This document shows, one piece after another, positions 9,116 to 17,702 of a stretch of DNA of 64,000 nt. The stretch's first letter is position 1; each line of letters begins with the position of its first letter. A model generated the notes under the pieces. The model had not been told where the DNA came from. It saw nothing but the letters and a program-made list of their open reading frames with translations, and did no database searches. Source of the stretch: Rhodopirellula baltica (GTDB taxonomy: Bacteria > Planctomycetota > Planctomycetia > Pirellulales > Pirellulaceae); contig PPHI01000046.1 of NCBI GenBank assembly GCA_002901265.1, forward strand, positions 30,239-94,238. The letters are read 5' to 3'. The position numbers and the translations under genes were made by a program.

Positions 9116-10237
9116 CTATGCGGTCAATCGGCGTTGGTATTCGACCAGACCGTGCAATGCGTGATAAAGAACTCCACATTCTAAGTCGACTTCGCGGCAA
9201 AGCTCCAGCATGTCACAAAGTTTGTTGACACTGCGACGCACCCACGGCTCCTTTAGAACGGAGTCGTCGCCGGCAACCGCGATGACCTCCAAAACATGGC
9301 CGGTCGTTCCCAGCGACTCGCCCAAATCGCTACACCAGCCCGGACGATGCAGGTACGCGGTGCTGTAGGTACCATCCGGGTTTTGATTCTGGCGCGCCAT
9401 TTCCAGAGCCGATGCTAAGTGATCTTCGGCTTGGGCCCAGACACCGTTAAGCGAGTTTCCTTCGGCCCGACGATTTCGTAGAGCGTAGGCGATTCCGATC
9501 AGCCGATGTGTCCCCCCGCAAACGCTTGCAGACAGATCTCGAAGCACTTCGGACTCGACCAATAACTCGGTGCTATACGTGTCACCGTCGCGTGCGGTCC
9601 AGCGGTAATCCGTTGGACGGTAAAACGAGAGCGGGATCAGCGTCCAACTGAATTCGGCCTCGTAATTGATCGGTACGTCAAACTCGGCTTGCCGCATCCA
9701 GTTCTCGATTCGCATCGACGTGTCTTCGATTTTCCATTCTGCGTCGAGCCGTTGTCCGGCTTGTGCGAGCACGGCGAGCCATTGGTCGCGGTGGCCTTGG
9801 CCGACTTTGGTGCTCGCTTGAAGGTCGACGAGGTAACCGTAGGTACCGTCGCCGAACCGATTACCAATACGCGGACGAAAACCGTCGCAGACGCCGCCTG
9901 CCGCGAAGTACTCGACGGCGTTTTGTCGGCCTTCGGGGGTATCGATCGTGAATTCGTTCGCGAAGGCCAGAATGCCGTGGAAGATCTGCCAAGCTCCATT
10001 GACCATCGTCGACAACCCGCGAGATTGCTTTTCGCGGACCAGCGTCTTCTCGACGCGTTCGATCACTTGTTCGACGCTCGGGGAATCCGAGTCGGTTGCG
10101 GTTGAAGCGTCCTGCTGGCCCGGCAAAGTCTCGGGCATCGACATCGGGCAGCCAGTGGTTAAGATCGCCCCCGCACCGATGGCACGCAGTAAATGACGAC
10201 GACTGATTGAATGGGTCGGTACTGTGTGGGACTTCAT
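9116..10237 (-). CDS. Exported alpha/alpha-toroid-like protein of unknown function
   Basis: About 373 residues starting MKSHTVP. A twin-arginine-type export signal (SRRHLLRAIGAGAIL) is followed by a Cys in TTGC that could be lipidated. The mature part contains helical repeats with QNPDGTY and a Cys/Trp-rich RPGWCSDLGESLGTTGH stretch, which recall the QW-type repeats of terpene cyclase and prenyltransferase toroids; no catalytic motif of those enzymes is visible, so this is fold-level speculation. The frame stays open to an ATG at 10312, but that would overlap the next gene by 34 bases and precede the signal peptide, so 10237 was chosen. Third gene of a leftward ArsR-GNAT unit. Confidence 0.65.
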   Translation of the reverse strand: MKSHTVPTHSISRRHLLRAIGAGAILTTGCPMSMPETLPGQQDASTATDSDSPSVEQVIERVEKTLVREKQSRGLSTMVNGAWQIFHGILAFANEFTIDTPEGRQNAVEYFAAGGVCDGFRPRIGNRFGDGTYGYLVDLQASTKVGQGHRDQWLAVLAQAGQRLDAEWKIEDTSMRIENWMRQAEFDVPINYEAEFSWTLIPLSFYRPTDYRWTARDGDTYSTELLVESEVLRDLSASVCGGTHRLIGIAYALRNRRAEGNSLNGVWAQAEDHLASALEMARQNQNPDGTYSTAYLHRPGWCSDLGESLGTTGHVLEVIAVAGDDSVLKEPWVRRSVNKLCDMLELCREVDLECGVLYHALHGLVEYQRRLTA

Positions 10238-10278
10238 CGCTTGCATGAATGGAGTTCTTAGCCCGGATCGATCGGGCG

Positions 10279-11373
10279 CTATTGCAATTTCGAGTGACCG
10301 GCGCTTGGCCAAATCGTTCGCCCAATTCTCTTCAAAGGCTGCCGCATTGGCAACGACTTCGACGCCTGGATTGCACGGTTACGGCCGCAATTTAGCACGC
10401 GATAGGCGAGTGATGGAGAGACACACCCTTGACTGACAACGCCGGTCGAGTCCGTTTGCTTCCGTTTGTACGGCTGCTCGCCATATCCCATATCGATACA
10501 CCGTACGCGGTGCTGCCCAGCTTGCTGAAGAATCGAAACGAACAGGGCCGTGCCCGGCGAATACTTGGAAAATGCGGGGTCGTAAGCAGGGAACCAATAG
10601 TGTAGCCGATCGGCTTCCCACAAGCCGAAGTGCGCTGCAACCATTTGGTCACCTGCGAAAAGCGTAGAGAGGATTCCGCGTGGCCCTCTGCTATCCGTCG
10701 GGCGATGGAAAAGGGATTCGATTAGTTTCACTGTCCACGGTGTCGCAAACAAATCCAGAGTATGCGTCCGTTGATATTGTTCGCGTTTCAAGTTGATTGC
10801 TTGACGCAGATTATCGTGACATCGGCAATCGAATTCGAAGGTGACGGGGCCGACTTCGCGAGCGAGCTTTCGAGTCTTTTGACTCTGTCGCCGGACGGTA
10901 TTGTGTCGCGAGCACAGGCTGGCGAGATACTCGTCCGGTTGATCGCCGATATCACAGCGAAAGGATCGGACTTGTTGCTGGCACGTCCAAGCCGGCAAAC
11001 GATCCAACGGTTCTCCGATGAGGGCATGAAAATGAAACGCGGTCAATCCCAGCTTCGTGACCAACCAAGTTAGGCCGAGATTTTCGTCGGGAGCTTTGAT
11101 CAGTTGATGCGCGTCGTTTAAGAAGCGACCGACGGGATACGCGTGTTTCCCTTTTCGATGAAGTGGCAGAAACGCGATCGGGTCGTGTCTGCGACGCACG
11201 ATTGCTACGTCTACATCGAGGCGTGAATGGTGAACAGCTTGCGCGAATTCAACCGCGAAAAATGGCGACTGATAGTTTGAATCTGTTTCCCGCAGTGCTC
11301 GCCAATGGTCCAATTCCGTAGCTGTGACCTTGTCAAACGGGGTCAGACTGGCATGGAGCGAACGGGGTTCCAT
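10279..11373 (-). CDS. CelD/BcsL-type GNAT acetyltransferase
   Basis: A 364-residue protein of the GNAT branch named after cellulose biosynthesis protein CelD, often found with exopolysaccharide genes. Diagnostic features are the middle segment HNTVRRQSQKTRKLARE, the LFAGDQMVAAHFGLW strand pair, PAYDPAFSKYSPG, and the C-terminal IDMGYGEQPYKRKQTD, which matches the family D-x-x-x-G-x-x-x-YK signature. It probably acylates a sugar, lipid or polymer precursor in the cytoplasm. It starts 10 bases after the ArsR gene and is followed by the toroid-like exported protein, so the three are likely one operon. No polysaccharide genes are adjacent. Confidence 0.8.
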   Translation of the reverse strand: MEPRSLHASLTPFDKVTATELDHWRALRETDSNYQSPFFAVEFAQAVHHSRLDVDVAIVRRRHDPIAFLPLHRKGKHAYPVGRFLNDAHQLIKAPDENLGLTWLVTKLGLTAFHFHALIGEPLDRLPAWTCQQQVRSFRCDIGDQPDEYLASLCSRHNTVRRQSQKTRKLAREVGPVTFEFDCRCHDNLRQAINLKREQYQRTHTLDLFATPWTVKLIESLFHRPTDSRGPRGILSTLFAGDQMVAAHFGLWEADRLHYWFPAYDPAFSKYSPGTALFVSILQQAGQHRVRCIDMGYGEQPYKRKQTDSTGVVSQGCVSPSLAYRVLNCGRNRAIQASKSLPMRQPLKRIGRTIWPSAGHSKLQ

Positions 11374-11382
11374 GGATCAGTA

Positions 11383-11709
11383 TCAGTCTCGGACGTCCAA
11401 ACGGCAGCAACCGAAGTCCAGAACCGCATCACTTTTGCGTTTCTTTGCGTCAAGGATTTCGTCACTGAGGGAATAGTAAATGTACTTCCCCTCACGGCGT
11501 GTCTGCACGATGTTGGCATGAAAAAGCACCCGCAGATGATGAGAAACAGTCCCAACTTCTTGCCCGAGAAGTTCGGCAATATCGGACACGGCGAGCGGCC
11601 CAACCTGCAAAGCGCGAATGACTTTCAGACGCAAGGGATCGGCAACCGCTTTCAGATAAGCGGCGCACTGAACGTCTTCTTTCTCGGATTCGTTAGTAGA
11701 TTCGTTCAC
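11383..11709 (-). CDS. ArsR-family winged-helix regulator
   Basis: A small HTH repressor: LKAVADPLRLKVIRAL, then the recognition region DIAELLGQEVGTVSHHLRVL, then the wing RREGKYIYYSL. The fold covers nearly the whole protein. The tail has a Cys pair (GCC), and one further Cys sits near the start; these could sense metal or redox state, but the classical ArsR CVC box in the recognition helix is not present. No ATG is available: the frame is open to a TTG at 11823, and GTG codons at 11769 and 11709 are alternatives. GTG 11709 (108 residues) gives the usual family length. It probably controls the GNAT and toroid-like genes that follow directly. Confidence 0.75.
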   Translation of the reverse strand: MNESTNESEKEDVQCAAYLKAVADPLRLKVIRALQVGPLAVSDIAELLGQEVGTVSHHLRVLFHANIVQTRREGKYIYYSLSDEILDAKKRKSDAVLDFGCCRLDVRD

Positions 11710-11823
11710 AAAGCAGACAACACGGGCATCGTGACGGACGTGACTAAGCCATCGATTATAGGAAAGCACACCGAACTGTGAAAACCCATTCACCACCTCG
11801 CTGCCGAAAGGTGCCACCCGCAA

Positions 11824-12132
11824 TTCACGAGAACAACAATGACGACACCCCCTCTCGCGACACGCCAGGCATAGAAATACCAGGGAACATCAAAGAAGCG
11901 GTGCGAGCAAAGGCGTGCGAAGTAGTGATTGGTGCGAAGTGTTCGGGGCATTGTGCAGATACAGAATTTGCACCGCCGGCCCCTCCGGGGCGAGTATGTG
12001 GTTCGCGTCGCAATCTCGGGGTTGGCACCCCGAGCTACCGACGCGGACTCCTCCGGAGTCAAACGTGCAATGCAAACGCCCCGGCGGTGCCGGCGTCGCT
12101 CCTGCCGTTCCGTCGACTTTCGATCCCGGCCT
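11824..12132. other. Intergenic region with two TCC-loop hairpins
   Basis: About 310 bases upstream of the ArsR unit and downstream of the GNAT-nitrilase gene. No gene-like frame was found. The right half is unusually G+C-rich and carries three compact inverted repeats: GCCCC-TCC-GGGGC at 11979-11991, CTCGGGG-TTGGCA-CCCCGAG at 12015-12034 and GACTCC-TCC-GGAGTC at 12046-12060. The rest shows nothing. Confidence 0.55.
11979..12060. repeat. Cluster of short palindromes with shared TCC loop
   Basis: Two perfect hairpins share the same three-base loop TCC: a 5-bp stem at 11979-11991 and a 6-bp stem at 12046-12060, with a 7-bp stem and TTGGCA loop between them (12015-12034). The CTCC centre recalls the palindromic units at 52.1-52.9 kb and 55.1 kb, though the stems differ. 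They look like interspersed, REP-like palindromes; whether they repeat elsewhere in the genome cannot be seen here. Confidence 0.45.
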
Positions 12133-13677
12133 CTAGACCTTCTTTTGGATGACTTCGTAGAGATCCGTGCGGCGATCGTTCCAGTTGCGGACGGAACCGC
12201 TGATACGGTGGCGTCGCAATAGCTCTAAATCGACATCGTGGATCACAACCGTCTCGATGTTCTCGTTCGCCTGCGCCCCAATCCCGTCGCGTGCGAACGT
12301 GACGTCACACGGCGTCAAAATTGCCGACTGGGCGTAGTGGATGTCTGCGTTCTGGACAAACGGCAAGTTCCCCGTGCATCCCGCAATCGCCACATACACC
12401 TCGTTCTCGATACACCGCGCCGCCGCACAATGCCGAACACGTAGATAGCCGTTGCGTGTGTCGGTGTTGAATGGAACGAAGATCAAATTCGCCCCCTGTT
12501 CCACCGCCAAACGACTTAGCTCGGGGAACTCACTGTCGTAGCAAATCTGGATAGAGACTTTCCCGCAATCGGTATCAAAGACCTCGAGCCGATTGCCAGG
12601 CTCGACGCCCCACCATCGCTGTTCCGCCGGAGTGATGTGCAACTTGTACTGCTTATCAATCCTGCCATCCCGATGGCACAAGTAAGCGACGTTGAACAAT
12701 CGCTCGTTCTCCACAACAAGGTGCGAACCACCGATTAGGTTCACGTCGTAGGCAACCGCTAACTCCGCAAACAATTCCAACAGTTGCGGGGTGAACTCGG
12801 CTAGCCGACGTGCCCCTTCACCCGGACGCATGTTCGGCAACGTCGACAGAAGCTGCACCGAGAACAATTCGGGAAACAAGACGAAGTCGCACTTGTAATC
12901 GCCGGCTACGTCGACAAAGTAGCGGACCTGCTTCGCCAAGTCATCGAACCCTTTGATCGCTCGCATCTCGTATTGCACTGCACCGATACGGACTGAATCA
13001 ACAATCCGCCGCAGCGTGCGTTTCGACTTCGGCATGTAATCCAGGTTACGCCACTCCAAATACGTCGCGTAACCACAGCTCTCAACATCAGAAGGCAAAT
13101 AGTTCGGTATCAGGCCCTGCAACGAAAACCCATTCGCAATCTGTGCGGTCAGCACCGAATCATAAATCGCCTTCTTCATCACCCGGTCAACATATTCGCT
13201 CGCCTTCAACGTTTCGGCGTGCTTGTGGTATCCCGGTAAACGCCCGCCAACGATCATCCGACGGATGTTTTGTACAACGCAGTACTCCTTGCGTGCGTCG
13301 TACAAACGACGTGACAGTCGCATCCCGCGATAATCGGGATCGACCATAATCTCGATCCCGTACAACACGTCACCATGCGGTTGATGGTTGCGAATGTACC
13401 CCGCATCCGCCGACTTTTTCCAGTCATGCCATTCTTGGTGATCATCGTAGTTGAGACGCAAACTTGACGAGGAAGCTACGACTACGCCATCGATCTCAAC
13501 AACGATTTGCCCCTCAGGAAAACGCTCCAATTGACTCTCAATCTGATCCTTTCCCCAAGGCTGCATCGTCGGGAAACACTTTTGCTGCATCTCGACGAGC
13601 CGATCATAATCGTCCAACTTCATCCGACGGACGATCAGCTGCGTTTCATATTCGTTTAGGTCAATCGCTTGATTCAT
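12133..13677 (-). CDS. Bifunctional GNAT acetyltransferase / carbon-nitrogen hydrolase
   Basis: A 514-residue fusion. Residues 1-215 form a GNAT N-acetyltransferase domain ([19 protein letters not shown] is the acetyl-CoA loop). Residues about 225-510 form a nitrilase-superfamily amidase with the complete Glu-Lys-Cys triad: Glu270 in LFPELF, Lys345 in KQYKLH and Cys379 in [10 protein letters not shown]. The pair is known as a fused protein in many bacteria; the amidase likely cleaves or transfers an amide and the GNAT acylates an amine. It lies 238 bases downstream of the GCS2-type ligase on the same strand, at the end of the amidoligase cluster, so the two halves could edit or cap its product. 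That link is inference from position. Confidence 0.87.
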   Translation of the reverse strand: MNQAIDLNEYETQLIVRRMKLDDYDRLVEMQQKCFPTMQPWGKDQIESQLERFPEGQIVVEIDGVVVASSSSLRLNYDDHQEWHDWKKSADAGYIRNHQPHGDVLYGIEIMVDPDYRGMRLSRRLYDARKEYCVVQNIRRMIVGGRLPGYHKHAETLKASEYVDRVMKKAIYDSVLTAQIANGFSLQGLIPNYLPSDVESCGYATYLEWRNLDYMPKSKRTLRRIVDSVRIGAVQYEMRAIKGFDDLAKQVRYFVDVAGDYKCDFVLFPELFSVQLLSTLPNMRPGEGARRLAEFTPQLLELFAELAVAYDVNLIGGSHLVVENERLFNVAYLCHRDGRIDKQYKLHITPAEQRWWGVEPGNRLEVFDTDCGKVSIQICYDSEFPELSRLAVEQGANLIFVPFNTDTRNGYLRVRHCAAARCIENEVYVAIAGCTGNLPFVQNADIHYAQSAILTPCDVTFARDGIGAQANENIETVVIHDVDLELLRRHRISGSVRNWNDRRTDLYEVIQKKV

Positions 13678-13915
13678 TGATCGAGATGGCTCGTAACGTG
13701 ACGAGGGAAAGTCTTGTGTGTTTGGAAACGTCGCGACATTACCGAATCGCTTTTATGAACGCTTTTCAAGCGAACTTGATACCACGAATGCCGTGCGAGG
13801 TGAATGGCGTTCGAGAACAGGTTCGCGGGCCAACCGCAACGCTCTAAAGGATCCTAAGCGACCGCCAACCGTTTAAAGTCAGATCAGATCACGAATCCGT
13901 CTCGTACAAACGCCA

Positions 13916-15148
13916 TCAGGCAACGTACGACTTGCCCTGCAACAGACAGCGAGCCAATCCCTGATAAATCCCCGCGATATCCGCTTGGTCAAATGTCCGA
14001 CGGAACACCCGGCGAATTCGCGTCGACAATGTCCCGTGATCCAGAATGGTCTGAAGCGGCGCAAAAAGCTCTGCTACGGTCTCGTCGGATTCCCTAATCT
14101 GCTCGAGCAGGTCCCGCCACAAGTCGACCGCTGTCACTGTTGATTTCTGACATCCAAAGCATGCCAGGAACTGCGCGTCGTCGAGTACCGTCTTTTCTCC
14201 ATCGACGATCACGTCGTCAAAAATATGCCTGAGCGTCTTAGTCGGGACAGCAAACTGCTGCTCCATTGACTGCCAATGTTCGCTCGTCATCAGCTTCAAC
14301 AAAGCAACCACGGCTGCACAAATCGCGACGTCAGCCTCAGGAAATTCCTGCACATCCATCACCCGAATCTCAATCGAGCCGCGATCAAATCTCGCGATCG
14401 CACCGCGAGCATTCAGAAACTCCGGTCGCATCGACTCCGACCAACCGGCGAGTTGCAACGCATCGCGGATCGGTTGGTAAACCACCGAATCATACTCGTC
14501 CTGATTGCGTAGCGGTTCAGGAATCACCTCTCCCATCAAACATGGCATCTCGTTGCAATGACGCACGTAGTGATGCAAACGGGTATCAGCGAGCCCGGTT
14601 TCGCGGCCGTCAACGACAGGCGAACTCGCCGCGAGTGCTGGAAGCAACGGAAGCACCAATCGGATTGCCGTATGCAGCCGTTCAAACTCTGCATCACCGT
14701 CGAATGGCAAATTCAAATGCACGCTTTGAACATTTCCCCATCCATGAGAGTGGCAATCGAATTTTTTGTCGAAGGCGTCATAGACCTCGTGATACTCGTG
14801 CGGCCACAACACGACGTCCGTCCTCGGTTCCATCGTCGGATGCATCGCGGTGGGCAACAATCGCAGCTGACAACGGTCGAGCTCGGACTGAACGCTGGCG
14901 ATCGCACCCTGGAACGATCGCACCAGCCCAGGCAAATCGGCCGTCGGCTGTGTCGCTTTCAATTCCAGTACATGCAGTGCCAGCTCATTTGACCAGGACA
15001 CGTCACCACGCTCGACTTCACCTTCGACACGACCGTCGCTCAGCCGAGCTAAAAAGCTGTCCGCCATTGGACGCACTGCCAACGTTTGGGGACCAACCAA
15101 CATGTATTCCAATTCAATCCCGAACGCTTCAAAAAGCTTCAGTGCCAT
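13916..15148 (-). CDS. GCS2-type carboxylate-amine ligase
   Basis: ATP-dependent ligase of the glutamate-cysteine ligase 2 superfamily, about 410 residues. The start MALKLFEAFGIELEYMLV carries the typical early Glu pair that binds metal. Further signatures are HSHGWGNVQSVHLNLPF, the ALAASSPVVDGR segment (substrate pocket) and GSIEIRVMD near residue 280. The frame is open to 15268, but ATG 15148 was chosen because it places the family N-terminus correctly and lies 25 bases after the RimK-type gene. Members near RimK-like ligases are thought to form amide or peptide bonds in unknown small molecules, not glutathione. No gshB is present. Confidence 0.85.
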   Translation of the reverse strand: MALKLFEAFGIELEYMLVGPQTLAVRPMADSFLARLSDGRVEGEVERGDVSWSNELALHVLELKATQPTADLPGLVRSFQGAIASVQSELDRCQLRLLPTAMHPTMEPRTDVVLWPHEYHEVYDAFDKKFDCHSHGWGNVQSVHLNLPFDGDAEFERLHTAIRLVLPLLPALAASSPVVDGRETGLADTRLHHYVRHCNEMPCLMGEVIPEPLRNQDEYDSVVYQPIRDALQLAGWSESMRPEFLNARGAIARFDRGSIEIRVMDVQEFPEADVAICAAVVALLKLMTSEHWQSMEQQFAVPTKTLRHIFDDVIVDGEKTVLDDAQFLACFGCQKSTVTAVDLWRDLLEQIRESDETVAELFAPLQTILDHGTLSTRIRRVFRRTFDQADIAGIYQGLARCLLQGKSYVA

Positions 15149-15173
15149 TGTGATTGTTTTTTGCTCACTTGCT

Positions 15174-16652
15174 TTAGTTGTGGCGTGGTTTCTCGATTCG
15201 ACGAACCAAGGAACGCACGATTCGCCGATAGACTTCTTGCCCAAGCACCTTGTCCTCGACACCGGCATCGAGATTGGGGTTGTCGTTGATTTCGATCACA
15301 TAAAATTCGTTGCCGCTCTGTTTGATATCGACGCCATAAAAGCCTTCGCCGATTAGCGACGCCGCCTTCTTGGCAAGCGCCACGCACTTCTTCGGCGCCG
15401 TCTCAACCGGCATCGTTTCGCATTTCCCGAAGCTTGGCTTTTCGCCTGCGGGGTCATGTTTGGCAATCTGCCAGTGCCCGCGTGCCATGTGGTACTTGCA
15501 TGCAAACAGCGGCTGTCCATCGATCAGTCCGATTCGCCAATCGAAATCAGTTCGCATGAAAGGCTGTGCGATCACCAGATCCGAATCGGCAAAGTACTCC
15601 TGCAACAACCGTTCAAGCTCATCACGCGATTCAGCTTTTGCGACACCTTGTGAAAACGCACTGTCGGGACGCTTGATGACGCAAGGCAGTTCCAACGTAC
15701 AGCGACCGGCATTCCAATCGTCACGATGTAAAATCGTTGTCGGCGGGGCGGCGACTTTTGCACGGGCTAACAACTCTGCCAAGTACACCTTATTGGTGCA
15801 GCGTAGGATCGACATTGGATCGTCAATGACAACCATCCCCGATGCTTCCGCGCGGCGAGCGAGTCGATAGGTATGGTGATTGACCGAAGTCGTTTCACGA
15901 ATCAAAAGTGCATCGAACTCGAACAACCGGCCCGCATCGCTTGCCGTGATCAGTTCCGCTCGGACGTCTTCTTCCGCGGCCGCCTTGACGAAGCGTTTGA
16001 GTGCCTTTGGACACGACGGCGCCAAATCACCTTCGGCCGGGTTTTGTAAGATCGCAAGATCGTAACGTGGCGGTCGATAACTTGAGCGGTTCACCGTACT
16101 ACGCGCGAAGTGCTGGTGTGCGGCTTCTGCGACAAATTCGCGGTGACTTTCAGGCACGTCAACGATCGAGATCGCCGAGACGCTTTGAATCCGCCATTTC
16201 TTTCGCTTCTTGAACCGACACCGGATCAGCGGCGCATTGAACTGCGACTGAATCGCCTTCGCTAACCGCTGGTAACGTTTGGCCAAGTTTTCGCCAAAGT
16301 AAACGCTGAGCACAAACTCGTCAGAGGTCAGCGGCGAGAGTGCGGTCTCGATGATCGTTTCGAGAGACGGGGGAACCAAACGAACACTTCGCGAGAGCGA
16401 GATGTCGCCGATGGTCAACACGTCCGGGTATGGACGGTGCCCACGTGCCTCCGCAAGCAATGAGACATAGTACCCCGTCGATTGATACTGGTAGGACCGA
16501 CAAAGGTTACACACCCGGATTGAACGCGCGATTCCTTCGGTGGTATCTGTCAGGTATTCCGATGGCGTGACAACTTGAACGTCGGCATGATCTTGTGACC
16601 AGGGATCGACGATCCATTGATCTTCCGGGTCCAGCACAAGCAGCGTTTTCAC
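15174..16652 (-). CDS. RimK-type ATP-grasp ligase with RLAN N-terminal domain
   Basis: A 492-residue ligase. The N-terminal about 200 residues match the RimK-like ATP-grasp N-terminal (RLAN) domain (VCNLCRSYQYQSTGYYVSLLAEA). The ATP-grasp module occupies about 270-480, with PCVIKRPDSAFSQGVAKA (nucleotide-binding Lys) and the metal-binding GVDIKQSGNEFYVIEINDNPN, given here in two pieces. It joins a carboxylate, often glutamate, to an amine using ATP. It overlaps the C39-like peptidase gene by 4 bases (ATGA) and is followed 25 bases later by a GCS2-type ligase, so a three-gene operon is clear. The substrate is unknown. Confidence 0.88.
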   Translation of the reverse strand: MKTLLVLDPEDQWIVDPWSQDHADVQVVTPSEYLTDTTEGIARSIRVCNLCRSYQYQSTGYYVSLLAEARGHRPYPDVLTIGDISLSRSVRLVPPSLETIIETALSPLTSDEFVLSVYFGENLAKRYQRLAKAIQSQFNAPLIRCRFKKRKKWRIQSVSAISIVDVPESHREFVAEAAHQHFARSTVNRSSYRPPRYDLAILQNPAEGDLAPSCPKALKRFVKAAAEEDVRAELITASDAGRLFEFDALLIRETTSVNHHTYRLARRAEASGMVVIDDPMSILRCTNKVYLAELLARAKVAAPPTTILHRDDWNAGRCTLELPCVIKRPDSAFSQGVAKAESRDELERLLQEYFADSDLVIAQPFMRTDFDWRIGLIDGQPLFACKYHMARGHWQIAKHDPAGEKPSFGKCETMPVETAPKKCVALAKKAASLIGEGFYGVDIKQSGNEFYVIEINDNPNLDAGVEDKVLGQEVYRRIVRSLVRRIEKPRHN

Positions 16653-17410
16653 AATGGCGATCCCGCTGGCGCGATGACCAGCAAATTGGCGTCGTAGGTG
16701 ACGATACCGAGCAAGATGGCAGTAGCCAGTTTATGAAACGAAGCTCGATACTGATGTGAACTTGAAAAGGGGTTGTCGTGAAGTGGATCCGCGATCTCCA
16801 CTTCACCCGACGAGGCATCATAACCGTGAAGCACGACGAAGTGTCCAGACGGAAAACCGCCGGTGTCATCCGGCTTAAACTTTCCCGGTTCAGACTCTGA
16901 TTCGCGTTCACGCGCCTCTTGGTAGAGGTAAGTCGAACTGAGCCCACACAAAATCGGCAGTCCGTGAGCGAGCGGACGGGAAATCACAGTCTCTTCGAAC
17001 GGCTGCATCCGGACCTGGCCACCAAGTTGTAAAAACTCGATGTACGCCTTGGTTGACCGCCCTAAACGCACCGCATCGACGGTCGGGTCGTCACGCTTGA
17101 TCACCAACTGCCGCCGAAGCTTATCGGCCAAATGCTCACCAAACGAAGCTTCGGACTGGTGACGAAACCAGGTGGGATCAAAGAGGTGCAAATTGAACGT
17201 CGTGATGGTTGCTTCCATGCCACGACGCAAAGCGTCGATCGCTAATTGAACAGCGAGCGTTCCGCCGCCTGGCAATTGTTCGATCGTGTCCAACGGATGC
17301 GAGCCTTCGACCGAGACGTCCCAGTACCGGTAAACCGCATCCAAACAACTCGGGCCGCACGTCGTTTCGTTCGGCTGGGGACGAATTTCAATAGGAATAG
17401 AAAGCGACAC
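16649..17410 (-). CDS. C39-like cysteine peptidase of the amidoligase operon
   Basis: A 253-residue papain-fold protein of the peptidase C39-like group. The oxyanion Gln12 and catalytic Cys18 sit in RPQPNETTCGPSC, the His190 in PSGHFVVLHGYD, and Asp208 in EIADPLHDNP, so the triad looks complete. There is no signal peptide or membrane segment and no ABC transporter domain, so it acts in the cytoplasm, unlike C39 bacteriocin exporters. It is the first gene of the operon and overlaps the RimK-type ligase by 4 bases. A role as processing peptidase or peptide-transferase for the ligase product is inferred from the context. Confidence 0.83.
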   Translation of the reverse strand: MSLSIPIEIRPQPNETTCGPSCLDAVYRYWDVSVEGSHPLDTIEQLPGGGTLAVQLAIDALRRGMEATITTFNLHLFDPTWFRHQSEASFGEHLADKLRRQLVIKRDDPTVDAVRLGRSTKAYIEFLQLGGQVRMQPFEETVISRPLAHGLPILCGLSSTYLYQEARERESESEPGKFKPDDTGGFPSGHFVVLHGYDASSGEVEIADPLHDNPFSSSHQYRASFHKLATAILLGIVTYDANLLVIAPAGSPL

Positions 17411-17460
17411 TGAACAAGCCTTCCGGCTCGGTTTTCCCTTGAGAAATTGAAGGCATCAAA

Positions 17461-17658
17461 ATGAAGCCTATATTTTTGCCAAATACGGCACGCCGTGTGC
17501 CAAAGAATCGTCGCGAGCGGCCACGAGCATCCAACCTGTCATTTCGAGGCGCGGCAGACCTGAAGGTGGAAAATTTCTTTCCAATGCTTGGAAAGCTTTT
17601 TTCCAAGTCTGGCGTCACCGAATACCTGACAGAAATGATCCGAGACCGACTCCAGTAG
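17461..17658 (+). CDS. Doubtful small ORF over the alternating hairpin region
   Basis: A 65-codon frame with a GAAGG element 8 bases before its ATG. It is basic in its first half and would be amphipathic in its last 25 residues. It coincides with the four-arm inverted repeat at 17567-17606, whose palindromes by themselves constrain the sequence, so the frame may be accidental. I do not recognise the protein. Alternative: it is a leader ORF or non-coding regulatory sequence. Confidence 0.2.
   Translation: MKPIFLPNTARRVPKNRRERPRASNLSFRGAADLKVENFFPMLGKLFSKSGVTEYLTEMIRDRLQ
17567..17606. promoter_or_regulatory. Four-arm alternating hairpins, attenuator-like
   Basis: Four arms alternate: TGGAAA (17567-17572), TTTCCAA (17578-17584), TTGGAAA (17588-17594), TTTCCAA (17600-17606). 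Neighbouring arms can pair in three mutually exclusive ways. The middle pair (7 bp, loop TGC) is followed on the + strand by six T (17597-17602), as in an intrinsic terminator. The region lies between the divergent amidoligase operon (starting 17410) and the small gene at 17703, so it could attenuate the latter. Function is inference. Confidence 0.4.
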
Positions 17659-17702
17659 AATCTGTTTCATACCATCGGGCTACATTCCAAACTAGGGATA
17701 AA

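Noticed and set aside
14266..15153. 295-codon frame antisense to the GCS2-type ligase
   Set aside because: Arg/Ser/Thr-rich shadow of a recognised enzyme gene.
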